Shown: in pieces, positions 1 through 13,410 of the stretch
Position numbering within the stretch: the first letter of the stretch is position 1
How the letters are laid out: each line of letters begins with the position of its first letter
Source: Strigops habroptila
Lineage: Eukaryota; Chordata; Aves; Psittaciformes; Psittacidae
Assembly (NCBI RefSeq): GCF_004027225.2
Contig: NC_044282.2
Coordinates: forward strand, 44,360,576 to 44,424,575
Length of the DNA: 64,000 nucleotides
Direction of reading: 5' to 3'
Notes under the pieces: generated by a model
Told to the model about the DNA's origin: nothing
What the model saw: only the letters and a program-made list of their open reading frames with translations
Database searches by the model: none
Position numbers and translations under genes: made by a program

Positions 1-464
1 CTCGGTAGGAAATATTTCATGCTCACATTCCCAGTTAGTGGCAGAAAAAGAGATTAAACCTTGAAATAATGGGAACCAGATGACTAAACAGATCATTAGA
101 GGTAACCAGTTCATCAACAGGTGATCAGGGTGGGGGAGATATGCGTACTTGTACTGTACACACACAGTATTGTAACAGTGGGTTGGTTTTAGTTGAGTTA
201 ACATATGCTGCTCTTCAAATAACTGAGGATTTTACTAAAATAAGAGTATGCTCTTTAGAAATGTATTCTTATACATTAGCAACCATGTTCCAGTTCGCAG
301 GCTTTTCAACTTTTTTTAACATGACTGAATAACAGAATTCTATGTATTTATAGCTTCTAATGTGAATTACTCCACATTTTTGGCCACTATTTAAGGGTTA
401 GGGGTGCAGAGGCTAAAAGGTGGCATCTTCCATTACATGGTTTTTATCCTCAGCTCATGCTGGG
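1..464. other. unique AT-rich sequence, no gene recognised
   Basis: I see no recognisable repeat, RNA gene or convincing coding exon here. The one short open frame (141-332) has no family resemblance and is what chance gives in such DNA. Confidence 0.5.
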
Positions 465-990
465 TGTCGTGGTTTAAGCCCAGCCAGTAACTCAGAACCA
501 CGTAGCTGCTCACTCACTCCCCTCGCTTCCCCCCCCACTCACGGAGGGACTGGGAGAAGAATCAAAAGAATGTAACTCCCACAGGTTGAGATAAGAGCAG
601 TCCAGTAACGAAGGTATAACACAAAACCACTACTGCTACCACCAACGATAATAATGATAAGGGAAATAACAACGGAAGAGAATATAAAACTAAAAAGGGA
701 AGGAAAGAAAAAAACAATAAACAGCAGTGATGCACAATACAATTGCTCACCATTCGCCAACCAATACCCAGCCTGACCTGAGCAGCGACCTGGGCCTTCC
801 AGGTAACTTCCCCCAGTTTATATACTGGGCATGACATGCTGTGGTATGGAATACCCTTTGGCTAGTTTGGGTCAGGTGTCCTGTCTCTGCTCACTCCCGG
901 CTTCCCGTGCCCCTCCTCACTGGCAGAGCATGAGAGACTGAAAAGTCCTTGATCGAGGTAAGTGTTATATTCACTGCTCTGAGCACTTTT
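465..990 (-). mobile_element. ERVL-type LTR fragment (solo, 5'-truncated)
   Basis: Read on the minus strand, this matches the avian ERVL-type LTR that is also present on the plus strand at 26,342-26,912. The LTR 3' terminus is at 465 (plus-strand TGTCGTGG). Shared blocks include the stretch around 560-600 and the 'cagtttgggtcag' block near 865-880. A TATA-like motif lies at 817-824, next to a conserved GGGCATGACATG block. Similarity to the other copy fades after about 990, so the first part of the LTR is missing. The middle (about 600-740) is AT-rich and diverged. The five bases before 465 (ctggg) are not repeated at the other end, so no target-site duplication can be shown. No retroviral internal region is attached. 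This is non-coding, probably an old solo LTR. The family name rests on my memory of the avian consensus and was not searched. Confidence 0.75.
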
Positions 991-3900
991 GCGTTGTTAT
1001 AGATTAAAGAATTACAAACTTTCTCATAATTTAAGAACTAACCTCTGATTTCACAGAAAGCAGTGATTATTTGGTTGTTCTTGTAATGGGACTAAGGTCT
1101 AGTCTTAATAAGCCACAATCATCAACTGATGGGTATTTTATAATGGGAAAATCAAAGGATGATGAGTAAGGCCAAGGCGGTGATTTCTTACTCTGATTTA
1201 GCCTCCTGGAACAGGTTTGGAGCTATCACAAGAGTGAAGAAAGCAGTTTAGTATTTGTAGAGCCCCTCTGGTACCCTTTTAGGTGCTGGGTGTCCTGCCT
1301 GTCCTGCTGCTGCAGCTCCCCAGCTCATCCAGCTGGCTGGCAGAAGGGCTTGTATAGCCACTTCCCAGCCCTCCCTGGCAGAACCAGCCGCATTAGCTGA
1401 GACTAATGATTTCAACTTCTTAAGGTTATCTGGCTCATTTTGGCAGAGGCAGGTTCGGAAGCACTTACACCAGCAACTGGGCAGCAGGCCTGAGGGAGTG
1501 GTAGCCCTCACTTCAGCCAAGTGGTGGTTACAAGGAGCTGGGGGCTGCCTGAAGGCTCCAACTTCTTCAACTGGCCCTCATCTACCTGGAAAGGGTGTAC
1601 AAACACCAGGTAAGTCTCACTCTCATAGCCCGGATGGAACTAATTACTTCACAGGCAATCATCAGCTGATAACCACTTCTGGATATTGTGGATTTGACTG
1701 ATTTAGGTACGAGACCAGAGCTGAAATTCTCTGTATTCTATAATCAAAGCTCTGAGCCAACTAATTCCCTTCTGTTAAAACTGCCTACACGTGTGCACAC
1801 ATGCACACACACACGTTTTCTCTCTTTTCCCTTTGTCTCGCACCCTGAGCTGTAGTTGCAGATCTGAGATAGGGTAGGCTGAGTGCTATATTCTCTGCAA
1901 TTACCCTGACATGTCGTGAAACCTACCTCAAGCTATTAGGGCCTGGAACATCAGTGATGGTAGCAAAATAAAAAGGTTGGTGCCATATTTGTCTACTTCA
2001 GGAAAGGCAAAAGCACTTCTACAATAAAACCTTACAATATATAGCACCAATAAGCATAATATATATTATACTGGTAGGCTTATTCTTTTAAGACGCAAGC
2101 CCAAGGGCTCATGTGTGTGTCTGCAAAGCAGAGTACTTAACATAAAAGGATTATGTCCTGTTTGTGCAAGAGGAAATGGGCCATTCTTTACTTTCCTGTG
2201 GCATTACGACTGCCAGCCATAACTGTCTATCACTTTCTGGGTGGTAAATTATTGCTTCTTTTGCAAAGATTCAGATCAACTGGCCTTAGCAGCTCCCTTG
2301 CAAACTTGCAATGGTGTAATTAGCCTAAATCATATATAAAAGTTACATAGCATGGTAGCACACAAGGTACAATGGCATTACTTGTACACAGCCAGAAGTT
2401 TTAGAAAAAGTAATTTTTTTAGAAGGATCCAAAATTCAGTCACCAAAGGGAACAGCAGCAAACAATTCCTGTAAGAAAAGAGGGAACCTGGGTGATGAAA
2501 TCCTGAAAATCTCTGCTGTGACACTAGGTAGCACGTATGGAGCTTTAGCAGCTCAGAAAAATGCAGGCACCTCTCCAAAGAATTTAACAAGATAAATTGC
2601 TCCCCAATGAAATTGAATTTAAACTTGCACATGTGAGAAATCTACGTTTAATACCTCAATAGTGGCAAAATCTTTGTTTATTTTTTCCAGCTTCAGCTGA
2701 AGTTAATCAGAAAACACTCAGATTTGGTTCCCAGATCTTCTCCAGCCATGAGCTGGAATGACAGAAAAGGTTTCAGCCAGGAAGTCAGGAAAATATAGAG
2801 CACCTTTTCAGTAATAATAACAGGGCAAGCCCTACCACTGGCTTAAACCCAAGGAAAATCAACTTGTAAGATGTTTGTCTATGCTAGAAGGGAACACAGC
2901 AATCCATGAGGTCACTCCCAGCCCAATGTCATTTTATCTGTGCAAGCTTAAAGTTAGTTACTTTAAGTCTGTGAGAGACTCACATAAAAATGTGTCTATA
3001 GCTTTGCAGGATGTAGGGCAACAGGTTTGATTCTGCTCTAAAGCAACCAGCAGATTTACATAGACTTAAACAGGAATAAGATAGCCCTAAGTTACTAAAT
3101 CAAACGGTCATTAAAAGACTTGCAAAAGAGAAAAAAATGCTCATTTTTCAATGAAGCAAGTAAAATAGCCATAAAAATAGACAAAAAATTGCCAGCTGAT
3201 TTGTTAAATTGTTAAATAGAAAGCATTTCTTTGTTCAAATATGGATGCATCAATGTCTAGCAACAACTTCAAAAGCATTTAAGTTACTCAGGAACTTAAG
3301 ATCATTACATGGTTTTGAAAACCTTTTTATTTTAAATCAGATTGCACAAAAATCTGTGAAAGTTTCAAGGGATGGACAGATGGACAAATGGGTTTCTTTT
3401 CTGCATTACTTGCTTGCAGCTTCTCCCTCTGTTAGCTGCCTTTTTTACTCTCGCTTTTGGGGGAATTAAAAAACAAAACAAAACAGTACTCAGACATGCA
3501 GCCTGTTTCAAAGCTCCAGCGGGTAGCAGGGAAATACTTTAGAGATCAGGTGTAATGAATTCAAGATGGGTGAAAATGGCCTTTGGTTCTGCTCTGCTAC
3601 CTTTAACTGAAGATTCACTGCAGAGACGTGAATCATCTCCATCCACGCTGTGCTTCGCTTCTTGCAGGCATTTTTCACAGATCCCTCCTGCTTCTTTTGT
3701 CTCCTAGTGTCAGACATGGTGATTTACCATTGGTCACTGTGGCATTAAGGGTTTCCTACCAGTTAGGACAAGTGTAAGAGAAAAGGAGCCTGCTGCAAAA
3801 TAAATAAATAAAATAATGGCAGACACCTTGTAATAAGGAATAACAATTAGGTAATAAAGTCAGGGAAAAAATAGGAAGGCACAGCTTCTGTTCACACGGC

Positions 3901-6264
3901 TTACAGCAAAAAACCACCATTTTTTACTTTAGATCAGCTAAAATCTCTGCTTAATAAAAACTGAGAATACAATTATATTCAAGCAACTGGGCTCTTTGTC
4001 TTCTTAGAAAGAAATCTCCTTCCCAAACAGAGCAAACAATGAAATAGACAAAAAGAAAAAAATATTTTTATGAAACCATTAATAATCAAATAGACATAAT
4101 TGTACAAGACACTAACAGAAACCATTGTTCAGGGAAGAAGACAAACATCAACATGATAAAATGTTTTTATAAAGTACATGAAACTTCAGCTCACTTCTCC
4201 TACTTACCTCTAAAAATAAATAAAAATCATGCCTTGCATATAACAACTGTGATTCCATTTAGAAAATCTAAATCACCATTTTTCAGAGAATTTGAAAAAC
4301 TAGGAGTGGTATCTGCATTGTTGAATTTGATTCCTTCCTTTGGGGGCTGTAGCTAGCCTCTGGGTTTATGATAAAATAGATGGCAGAAAAAACCCAAGGA
4401 CTGTATAGAAGAAACATGCATATTTTGAAGTTATGTACTTTACCTAAAAAGAAGTTTTGTCTTCTTCATTTATGTGTAATGGCGCAGAGATCCCTTACAT
4501 GACATTAAATTTTAATGCTAATAGTATGCTAAGAAAACCATGTACCACTAATCGTTAAAGCCGTTTCTAAGCTATAGACACTGCAGTATAGAAGAGAATC
4601 AAAATCACATTTAAAGACCTCCCTTTTTTTTTCACTACACTCTGTAGTTATGCAAACACTTTCAGAAGTGTCTCTGAAGTCTTTCAGACTCTTCAAAAAG
4701 AGTTCAGCCAAACACACACGGCACAAGTGCCTGAATAGAGCATTGGGTAAAAACTAGGGGGAAAAAACCCAAACCAAACAAGGCAGGCAATTATTTCTGA
4801 GACTTGTTTTGGGTTTATTTCTTTAGGACAATAAAAATCACAGATGATACGGGTTCCATTCCAACAATATAGTCACATTATGGGACTTTCTGACAGTGTT
4901 TAAAATGTTTTCTGATGTTTCAAGGAAGCATTAGATAAAAAGGGACAGTGCTGATATGTCATTAGTAAGATGGTCGTTATTTTCAGGGCAATTCATTGTG
5001 CTTGTGATGGTTTTAAAGTGCATTTCCTGAAAGATATTCTCTATACTGTCATCCAAGCAACTATTCCAAGTAAAGAAATTTTGGATGTATGGAAGAAGCA
5101 TTATTTCCCTAGAGCTTTTAGCATGCATGGTTTCTTAATGAGCATGAACGACCCATGGATTTAGTTTATTTTGTCCCTAAATTAGATGGAAAAAAAGACA
5201 AAGAACCACTTTTATCATATAATTCTAAGGGATCTCAGAAAGGAGAGGTTGCACTGGAAGTCAACAACTTTTATTGTTGTAAGACTAATCCTTGACATAC
5301 TTTGGGCATACGCATGACTCAAGACAGCATCAGCCAGAAATAATTTCCAAAGATATTTCTGAGGCAGCCTCTCTGTTTCAGAGCACAAGAGAGCTCTTGA
5401 TTTGTTTTGTTTTAAATCAGCATGGACATGAGCTGCTAAGAACAGTCCTAGATGTGTCTGTTTTACTAGTACAGGTGTGGCCAGAGGCTCCCATGCATCA
5501 CAGCCAAGCCCTCCCTCAGGTCTGTGACATCCCTCCTGGGAGAAGGCTGTGTTCTCCTTCCCAATATCTGCTCACTTCTTTTCTGTGGACTACAGGGAAT
5601 ATTGCTGAAGGCTACCACTCTGGCTCTGCTGTGGAGACAGATCTGCGCCTTTTGTTCAGCCATTGAGTATATAGTTCCTATTTTAGGTAATTTTCAAATT
5701 ATTTCCTAACAGCAGGAAAAGCAGAAGATGGAGACTGCAACACATGGCACGTGTATATCCACTTTCGGTCCCCAGGACCCCCTTTGCAAATGAGATCTTG
5801 TACTTTATAGAGCTTTGTTTTCCCAGTAGTAAACTGTTTAAATGAATAACCACATTTAAGCTACTCCTGGGGAAGAGCCAATTTAAGAAAAACCATCCAG
5901 GAATTCAGTGCAAATGAGATGCTGCCTCTCCAAAGACTCTGTTCCTTGCCATCACGATGACAGGCTTGGGATTGGCTTCTAACAGAGAATACCAGAAAGT
6001 TGGGAATTTGCCCATTATAACTTGAAATTAAGATGGTTGGAATGACATAGACAAAAAGGGGGCTTCCCTCCCCAAAAAATAACTATGTATCTCTCACAGT
6101 AAATAAAAACCAGTAACTATATTATAAATCCTGGCTATAGTAAAGTAGTTTATGTTTTACAGATCCTTTCCTTATTAAAAGGAACCATGTAATTCAGGTG
6201 CAATTCTTTGGTGCAGTTAGCTATAAGATATTCTTGTGGATTCTGTGTTGCATATTGACCAGAC
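991..6264. other. AT-rich non-coding stretch without recognised genes
   Basis: About 5.3 kb with no CR1, LTR or RNA gene that I recognise. A slightly GC-richer part at 1,250-1,580 has overlapping open frames on both strands but no protein family resemblance. An open frame of 124 codons at 5,292-5,666 also lacks any recognisable motif. Short A-runs and a CA-rich tract near 1,790 are the only simple repeats. It could be intron or intergenic DNA. Confidence 0.5.
1786..1815. repeat. imperfect (CA)n microsatellite
   Basis: An alternating CA/TG tract of about 30 bp with a few interruptions (cacgtgtgcacacatgc, then a pure ACACAC run). It is a simple sequence repeat with no function implied. Confidence 0.7.
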
Positions 6265-6415
6265 AGAGGTGGTTGATGCCCCAAGGCTGGCAGTGTTTAA
6301 GAGGCATTTGGACAATGCCCTCAATAACATGCTTTAAGTTTTGGACAGCCCTAAGGTGGTCAGGCAATTGGACTAGATGATCATTAGAGGTCCCTTTCAA
6401 CTGAAATACTCTATG
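6265..6415 (+). mobile_element. CR1 LINE, 3'-end fragment (5'-truncated)
   Basis: About 150 bp matching the last part of the CR1 3' UTR. It has the 'gaggtggttgatgcccc' block, then 'ggcagtgtttaagaggcat', 'aataacatgcttta' and the diagnostic 'gactagatgatcatta...ggtccc' close to the end, finishing in a degenerate octamer (actctatg). The wording is closest to the 3' piece at 12,264-12,668 and differs from the young family of the 57.8-kb element, so it belongs to another, older CR1 subfamily. Strong 5' truncation is the norm for CR1. No coding part is retained. Confidence 0.88.
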
Positions 6416-9400
6416 TCTAGCTTTCTTTCAGATTTTTATAATTTTCATTAGAACAGTTATTTTAATGCTGTTATAATCATTATGTATTTATACTGCAGTT
6501 CATGTCAGCAGCAAAAATGCTACTGACTCACTATCTGGAGTTCCGGGAAATCAGCTTAAAGATGTAGCTCGTATCCACAGCGGCATCTATTCACAGGTGT
6601 TCTACAGACACTGAAACTTATCAGTCCACTGTACAGTGAAAATGAAGCCTAGCGTTGACCTAAAATTTTTTAAGGGCACTAACCAGTCTTGCCAGGCTCT
6701 GTCCATTCAGCTGTTTGAATTGCCACAATGCAGAGGAAACTGCAGCTAACAGAATCCAAAAAGTAGTTCTAAGGAGTAACTTGGCTTTTTATCTTGAGGG
6801 AACAAATGTGATGCTCATGGTGCGCTATCTAGGAACAATCAATCTGTATTGATGCACAGAAAAGTTTATTTCAGTGGTCATGCACACCCACAGCTGCAAA
6901 ATGTGTTTAGTCTGGAAAATGAACTGATGCATAAATTTTTCTTAGGAAATTAAGGAAAATGCTCTGTTAAGTGATGGTTTTCATCATCTCTGTAGGTCTT
7001 GTCCATTCACTCCAGCTTCCTCTCGCTAAGTGTGTAGAGGCATACATTATGCAAGAAATGAGAATACTATCTACTGCAGTGGTGAGGTGCCTCAAAATAG
7101 CCCAGTGGCTTAACTTTCTGTTCTGGCTGTTCTAAATTCAAAAGTCAGCCACAATGAATGTGTTTATTTTTGATGGATTCGGTAGTCATTACCATTGCAT
7201 TCATCAACTGGAGGCATATCAAGGGCACTGAAGTGTATTAATTGCAACAGGTTAAATCAGCAGTCATCTCTGGAATTATTCTTTTTCATTTTCTTTCTTG
7301 AACTAGCTGGCCTTGACGCCTTAGACTAAATGACTTGAATAGTATTTTATTGGTATTTTTAATTTATGCCACTATTCTGCTAACATCCATCCATAAATGA
7401 TCACGGCTAATTTCCATCTGTGGGCATTTGAGAAAGACTCATTTATTCTTTACTGTTTGTTCTTCAAAAAGTGAAGGTGCTTCTACAACAGTTTGCTAAC
7501 TCTGGAAGCTTGCCAGCCTTACTACAAGTTTCCACACCATTTATGTGAGGAAGAATTGGGTATAGTGAATAAATGCATGCCAAACTGGCTACAAGTCTAT
7601 GCAGGAGGTTCGCTAAGATTTCAAAAACTTGCAGGTCAATCTAAGTATTTCAGAGACTCCTTCATTTCTGCAATTTCAAGGTTTTGTTTACAGCTCCCTC
7701 CCAAACTGAAACTCCACTTGGTGCAAGCAGAACTTCAAAAATACAGCTCCTACTTGGCACGGGTATAACATCTTTCCTTTTCTGAGCAACTATTGACCTG
7801 CTGGCCCTAGTGCCAGGAAGAAATATTAATTATATTCCCACTTATAATAGCACCAAGGTAGAGGTCAAATCTTAAATAGTACCATAAACAGCTTTACACA
7901 AATCAAAGCTGCCATCTTTTAGAACCTGTTAAAAATTTATGTAACATATTTGCAAAATCTATTTTCTGTTTGTTTGTGGTGGGAATTCGGGAATGTTGCT
8001 ACACCACTGCATGTTATTTGAAAATCAAAAGAACATAGTTTTGCATCTAGAGTAGAGTGCTTTTTACTTGTATACCATGATAATTAGCTAAGGATTCGCC
8101 AGCCTGGCCAAAGTCAAGAGCCATCCTTGGAATTTAAGAACCTTTCTGATGTTGCCATTTGACTGACCTTTCTTGTCTTCTTAATGTCACGCGAGCCAGT
8201 GAACTGAAGAGTAAAGTTCAGCTAAATCCAAAACTGTGCTAAAAGAGCACTATACATGCACTTCCTTCAATTTCTATTTCTTCCTGTCAAGCACGACAAA
8301 TTACTAGAGCACTCTGAAGTTTACTGATGCAAAGCAGTCACATGGATTCTCTTCCAGATTCAAATGAACAGTATTCTTCTCTAGATCTTGATAACACTTT
8401 TAAGAAATTATGAAATTATTACCCTTCTGGTTTATCTGAAATAAAGGTGAAACCAATTCAGAAATACACTTCAGTTCTCTATGCTAAAGCCACTCAGCCT
8501 CTCCTGCCAATCACCAAGAAGAAAGCTTATTTCAAGACCTCCCATGTCATATATATTATAATCACAGCTTACTCTTTGTCAGATATGGTAATTGCAGGCA
8601 TGGTACTGCAGATAGGTACAGGCTGGTATAAGCAACCGTTCTACACATACCTACCTGGCTGGGAACAAACCAGTGTGTGTACAGAAACTGTAAGGCTTAT
8701 CGTCAGCATCACATTATGCCCAGACCAGTAAACCTTGTATAGTAAACCTTGCTTTTTTCAGTGGTCATGTCTTCTGAAGCATCTTTCAAAAGAATAAAGC
8801 CAAAATGATTTAATGAAGCTAGAGAAATTAAATACTTAGCTAGTCTTTTATCAGGACATGACAGACAGATACTGGATTAAACTACACAAAACCCCAGAAA
8901 TGAATTCTCACTCTGAAATATTTTTGCTGATATTCTTCTGATTCAGACATTTTAGGAGTTCTGCTGTCTGAAAACTGATTTTGTTTTGTTAGGGTTTTTT
9001 TCTTCCCTTTAACCAGCAGGCTCACAGATGTGATACATGAAAAAACTCGATCCAAGTTACTGACTATCCGATGGGAATCCATTCTTTTGACAACTCAGCC
9101 CCGGATAAAGTTTACAGTCACCAAAGCTGCAGAAGGCTTTACTCAAAGCTCATAGGCCATGTTTAAAAAAAAAAAAGAAGGTAATCAGCTAGGACTTTCT
9201 TTGCATTTTTCGCTGCAGAAGTCTAAAGTCCTAAATGCTGCCAGATACACAAGTGTGCTAAATTTCCAATGGCCCAGCAGTATCAAGGGAATCAATCTTG
9301 CAACTAACTATGCTTTCATTCAAGCTTGTCCAGCTTACAGTCCACCAAGTCCCTCAGGTCTCTTCACCAGAGCTGTTCTCCAGCCTCTGCTGTTACAAGG

Positions 9401-11824
9401 TGTTCTTCCTTTACAGACACCTCAAATTGGATGCTCAAAATCAGCAAATTTCAATGACACCAATTTATCCCTATTCCCCTTAATAGAAAGATAATACTAC
9501 CAATGTCTCACATGTGAAAAGACACATTCTTATTTTAAATACACATGAAATACAACAGTGATAAACACCACTGAAGAGACCCAATGGAATTAATTATTCT
9601 CTTTCCATAACAGACTTGGATAGCCAGCAATGAGTGAGGCCTGAGAACGTGTAACAGGAAGAAGAGTTTCAAATAGCTACTTTACATGCATACATGACTG
9701 GTGGTGCTCACTGAATGGGAAAGTGTCCTGTGAAAAAAAAGGCCATGACGACGTAATTAAATACTCTTATCAGGATGGACATACACACAGAAACTGAGTT
9801 AAAACTGCAAAGGCAACCTTAATCATGATTTTTCCTGACTTTGCAATCTTAATCATGTTCTTTTAATCTAGTTCTATATTTGTAATTTCAATGCAATTTG
9901 GCAGTGGCACTATGAAAAAACAGGCACCACACTACAAAATGAACTTAACCTCAGCAGAAAAAACCCTAGTGAAATCAAAATAAACTGATTCATTAAAGGC
10001 CCTATTTCCCAAACCTGACTTAGATTATTTGCCAAGTATAACTGCTCTTTCACTACACTATAGTCTTAATATTGATTGAAAGCCCTATATACATGCTAGA
10101 GAACAAAGATCCTCCCACACCATCTTGTTCTGGAATAGCTAGTGATGGTTGGACATTTCTTAAACGACCCTAACTGCCTTGAATTCAGTCAGCAAGAGCA
10201 CCAGCAAAGGGTCATAACTACACTCCCTCATATTTAATGATCTCTGAAACAATGGAAAGAACTAATCTTCCCATTTAGTTTTGTGGGAATCTGGAAAGGA
10301 ACATGAACCTGAATGGATGGCTTCACACACAGACAGGCATGGCAAGGTCTGAGCTATGCTATCTACCATGAAGACATCTGAAAGTGGGGAGCCTGAGACA
10401 TGCTTTATATTACACAATTTGAGCACAGAAAAATAAAACATGGAGATTAACAAGGGAGCAATTAACAAGAAGAGAAGAAAGCACATGGGCACAGGACTGA
10501 CAGAAAAGCAGACTCAGGAAATTGATGCCTGTTTTTTAGCTGCTCTGCTCAGTTAACTGCTATGTATTCTTTGCAAAGCATACTGAAAAGACATAGACTT
10601 TGTACATAAGATAACCCTTAATGGGAAGAGGCCAAGGCAACAGTATAGTGGCATGATTTCAGACCTATGCAAGCACACATCTCAATTTTCAACTTGCAAT
10701 TATTTCCTTGTTTCAGTAAGAATTATATACATATTTGAATTTTATGAAGGATCCCAATCTGTGATTTGCTTCTAGGTGGACATGTAGAACACGTATAAAA
10801 GCGAAAGGTATTTTTCTTATCTGTTAGTTATCTGTTACTGCTGGGCCTATGAACAGCTCTAGAGATTAATGCAACTTAAGCCAGAAGCTGGATTTTTTTT
10901 AAAAACATATATATTCAATAATACGTACATTATGCTAGCAAAAGCCCATTCTGAGGCATCATCCGAAACACACTGAAATCGTAAGAAAGGCTTTCAAAGG
11001 CTTCACCAAACAAGAGGCAAGCTCCTCAGTTTTTGCTACTACCAGAGAAAAAGTGTGCTCAATGTAGCCCTCAGGTGGGAATCCAGTCAAGCTAGAATTT
11101 GTCCCAAGTCTATTTTCTAGAGATGTTGCGATCATGTGCAAAACGTGTGTGTCCCCCTCCGGCTACTCCTTAATTTGGGCGATAGCCTCTGGGGAGTGAG
11201 CTGGAAATACATTTCAAGTTGAATGGCTGACTTTATAGAGGAATAAATTATTCAAATTAATTAAGCTTTATATTTTGTTGTTTCCCCCCTCTGTGAATTA
11301 ACCAGGAGCAGCTTACAATTTTTATGTTTTCATATAAATCTCAAATGTATTCATTATTCATTGAGCAATTTCTGTAAATCAGACCTGGCCCTGTATAGTC
11401 TGATCCTGAGCAAGTTCAAAAAAATTGTTTACATTCAAAATGTCCATTTTTATTAATTTTCATTGGCTGCAAATATCAGGGTCTATTTTTTTTTTTTTTC
11501 CCCTGTTGCCTGGATGGTTAATAGGATAATTTTACATTTGAAAGAGATAAAAACCTGATTTTCACAAAAAACTTACATGTGTTTAACATGAACTGTTTCT
11601 ATGACAAATTCTGCCAGCAAAGCTTTTCACAAAAAGGTGTCCAAAGCAGATGGAGGAGGGGAGGACATACAAACTTTGAATGTGAGTAAACATCTGAAAG
11701 TATTTTCATGCTATTCACCCACATTCCCTTATTTTGAAGGGAAGAAGCCCTTGTGTCAGCCAAGGATAGCCATCAAGCACAACTTGTACAGATGTCCTGG
11801 TAACTTGTGATACAATATTGATTT
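6416..11824. other. AT-rich non-coding stretch without recognised genes
   Basis: About 5.4 kb with no recognisable transposon. Several short open frames (7,493-7,768; 8,447-8,731; 9,159-9,494) resemble no family and have no convincing splice context. Minor features are an 11-bp direct repeat (agtaaaccttg) at about 8,719-8,748, an A-run at about 9,165-9,176 and a T-run at about 11,487-11,500. Confidence 0.5.
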
Positions 11825-12263
11825 TGCCGAGGCGAGTATCCCCAGAGAGGACGCTTCAACCCCGGAGCGAGGCAAACCCCGCGTCCCGCAGGCTCAGCTC
11901 TGAGCGCCGGGAGCCCCGCGGGAGCCTCGAGCCCCTGCCAGGCCCTGCCCAGGAGCCGCAGCCCCGCTGCCGCGCGCAGGGACTCACCGGGTGCGGCCAT
12001 TGGTCTCTTGGGGCGAGGGTGCACAATGGGCAGGGCTGCGCTCGGTGCGGCCTGGTGGAGGTCCTCCTGCAGCAGGGGCTGAGCTGCGGGACACTGTCAG
12101 CAGCTAAAAGATGTCAGGGAAGCTGAGAGCGAGCTGCACTGCTTGCTCCAGGCCCGAACTGTGCAGGGGCCACAAGCGTCTACCATAGCGTATACGGGAA
12201 AGGAGGAGGGCAGTAATCCAGGGAGCTGGGAGCTAGTAACAAAAAAACAAAAAAAGGAGGAAG
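11825..12263 (+). mobile_element. CR1 LINE 5' end (5' UTR and start of ORF1), internally deleted
   Basis: The sequence starts with TGCCGAGGCGAGTATCC, the same first bases as the CR1 copies at 16,785 and 57,798, so the native 5' terminus is preserved. It then follows the GC-rich 5' UTR. It skips about 225 bp relative to the 16.8-kb copy: 'ggactcaccgggtgcggcc' jumps straight to 'attggtctcttggggcgagg'. It then enters the ORF1 zinc-finger and coiled-coil region. The second CxxC pair is present but the first is lost in the deletion. The coiled-coil frame reads through to about 12,210 and the A/G-rich basic segment ends at about 12,263. At that point similarity stops abruptly and the 3' end of a different CR1 subfamily begins. 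It cannot encode a working protein. Confidence 0.92.
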
Positions 12264-12668
12264 AGGTGATTGTCCTGCTGTAATCAGCACTGGTGCAGGC
12301 TCACCTTGAGCACTGGGTGCAGTTCTGGGCCCCACCGTTTAAGAAGAACATGAAGGTCCCTGAATGCGTCCAGAGAAGGGCAACAAAGCTGGTGACAGGG
12401 CTGGCAGGCATGTCCTGTGAGGAGCGGGAATGGTTCAGAGCTGCGCCAGGGGCAGTTTAGAGTAGACATTAGGAAGCATTTCTTTACCTAGAGGGTGATT
12501 AAACACTGGAACAGGCTTCCTAGAGATGTGACCAATGCCCTATGCCCATCAGTGTTTCAGAGGCTTTTGGAGAACACCCTTAATAACATGCTTTAACTTT
12601 TGGCCAGCCCTGAAGTGGTCGAGCAGTTGGACTTCGTGATCATTGTAGGTCTCTTCCAACTTCCAATT
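12264..12668 (+). mobile_element. CR1 LINE 3' end of a different subfamily, fused to a CR1 5' end
   Basis: This begins within the C-terminal coding part of ORF2, where the 'gcagttctgggcccc' and 'gtccagagaagggcaacaaag' blocks correspond to the conserved region after the reverse transcriptase. It runs through the 3' UTR (caggggcagtttagagtagac, aggaagcatttctttac, ggaacaggcttcctagag) to 'gatcattgtaggtctcttccaac'. The wording matches the 6.3-kb fragment rather than the young family. An internal gap near 12,430 removes part of the C-terminal region. The 3' octamers are not visible. The piece lies in the same orientation as the 5' end directly upstream, giving a composite of about 840 bp. Confidence 0.88.
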
Positions 12669-13184
12669 TTTTTCTCCCTACTTCTTTCCCTAACAGTACA
12701 TGCTGAGGAAATACTGGATGACATTTCTTCCCAGCCCTGCACTAGTGGAAGGGATTGGATGGGTATCATGTCCCATCACAGGCATTGGCTCTGTCACTTT
12801 GCGGGAATGAGGCCTGTGCCTTCTGATGGGGGTGAGAGATGTAGATTGTCTCTGGATAATTTGAGCATCTGAACAGATTTGCAAAAAACATGTGAACTGG
12901 TTTTTGAAAGTCTTCTGCGTTCATCCAGGTTATTTGGGTTTCCACAGGATAGCAAAAGACCACATCTCTGACACCAGTGAGGCTCAAAGATCAAGCTCTC
13001 AGCCTGAAGCAGGATGTGATCATGAACTAAATGGTTGCAAATCTTTTGTATGTGGGCAATACCTGCTCATTTCCTTGTGATTTCCCCCCATTCCCAACCC
13101 CAACCCTCCCCCAAATACTAGTTTTTAAAAATGCCCGAGTTGTTTCTTTTGGAGAAAGGTAACAAAACACAAGAGCCTGACAAC
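12669..13184. other. no gene recognised; possible small unique insert
   Basis: About 500 bp of ordinary sequence. Overlapping short open frames occur on both strands around 12,700-12,990 but none resembles a known protein. I see no repeat family. Confidence 0.45.
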
Positions 13185-13290
13185 ACCACCACTCCATCAG
13201 GAGTCCATCTGGCCCAGTACTCTCCCCCTCTCCAGTGGCACCCCGTACATGCCTAAAGGAGAGTACATGAGGAGTGCAGGTCTGCTTCTG
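13185..13290 (-). mobile_element. ancient CR1-type LINE 3' terminus (tentative)
   Basis: The plus-strand text 'ggagtccatctggcccagtactct...ctccagtggcacc...catgcc' resembles the reverse complement of the 3' terminus of an old CR1 subfamily common in reptiles and birds, in which a 'gtccatctagcccagtatcct...cagtggcca' block is typical. Only about 100 bp can be followed and divergence is high. The assignment is from memory of that consensus. Confidence 0.4.
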
Positions 13291-13410
13291 TCAGGGTCCA
13301 GGTTTATAAGCCTCAGTGCCTGGGACCGGCCTCCCTTGGGGCCTGCACTGCAGATAGCCCCTCAGACCTATGTCAGAGCTTGTCATGCAGAACTATGTGC
13401 TATCATAGCT

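Noticed and set aside
5292-5666. 124-codon open frame on the plus strand
   Set aside because: Open frames also exist on the opposite strand (5,466-5,663). No recognisable domain.
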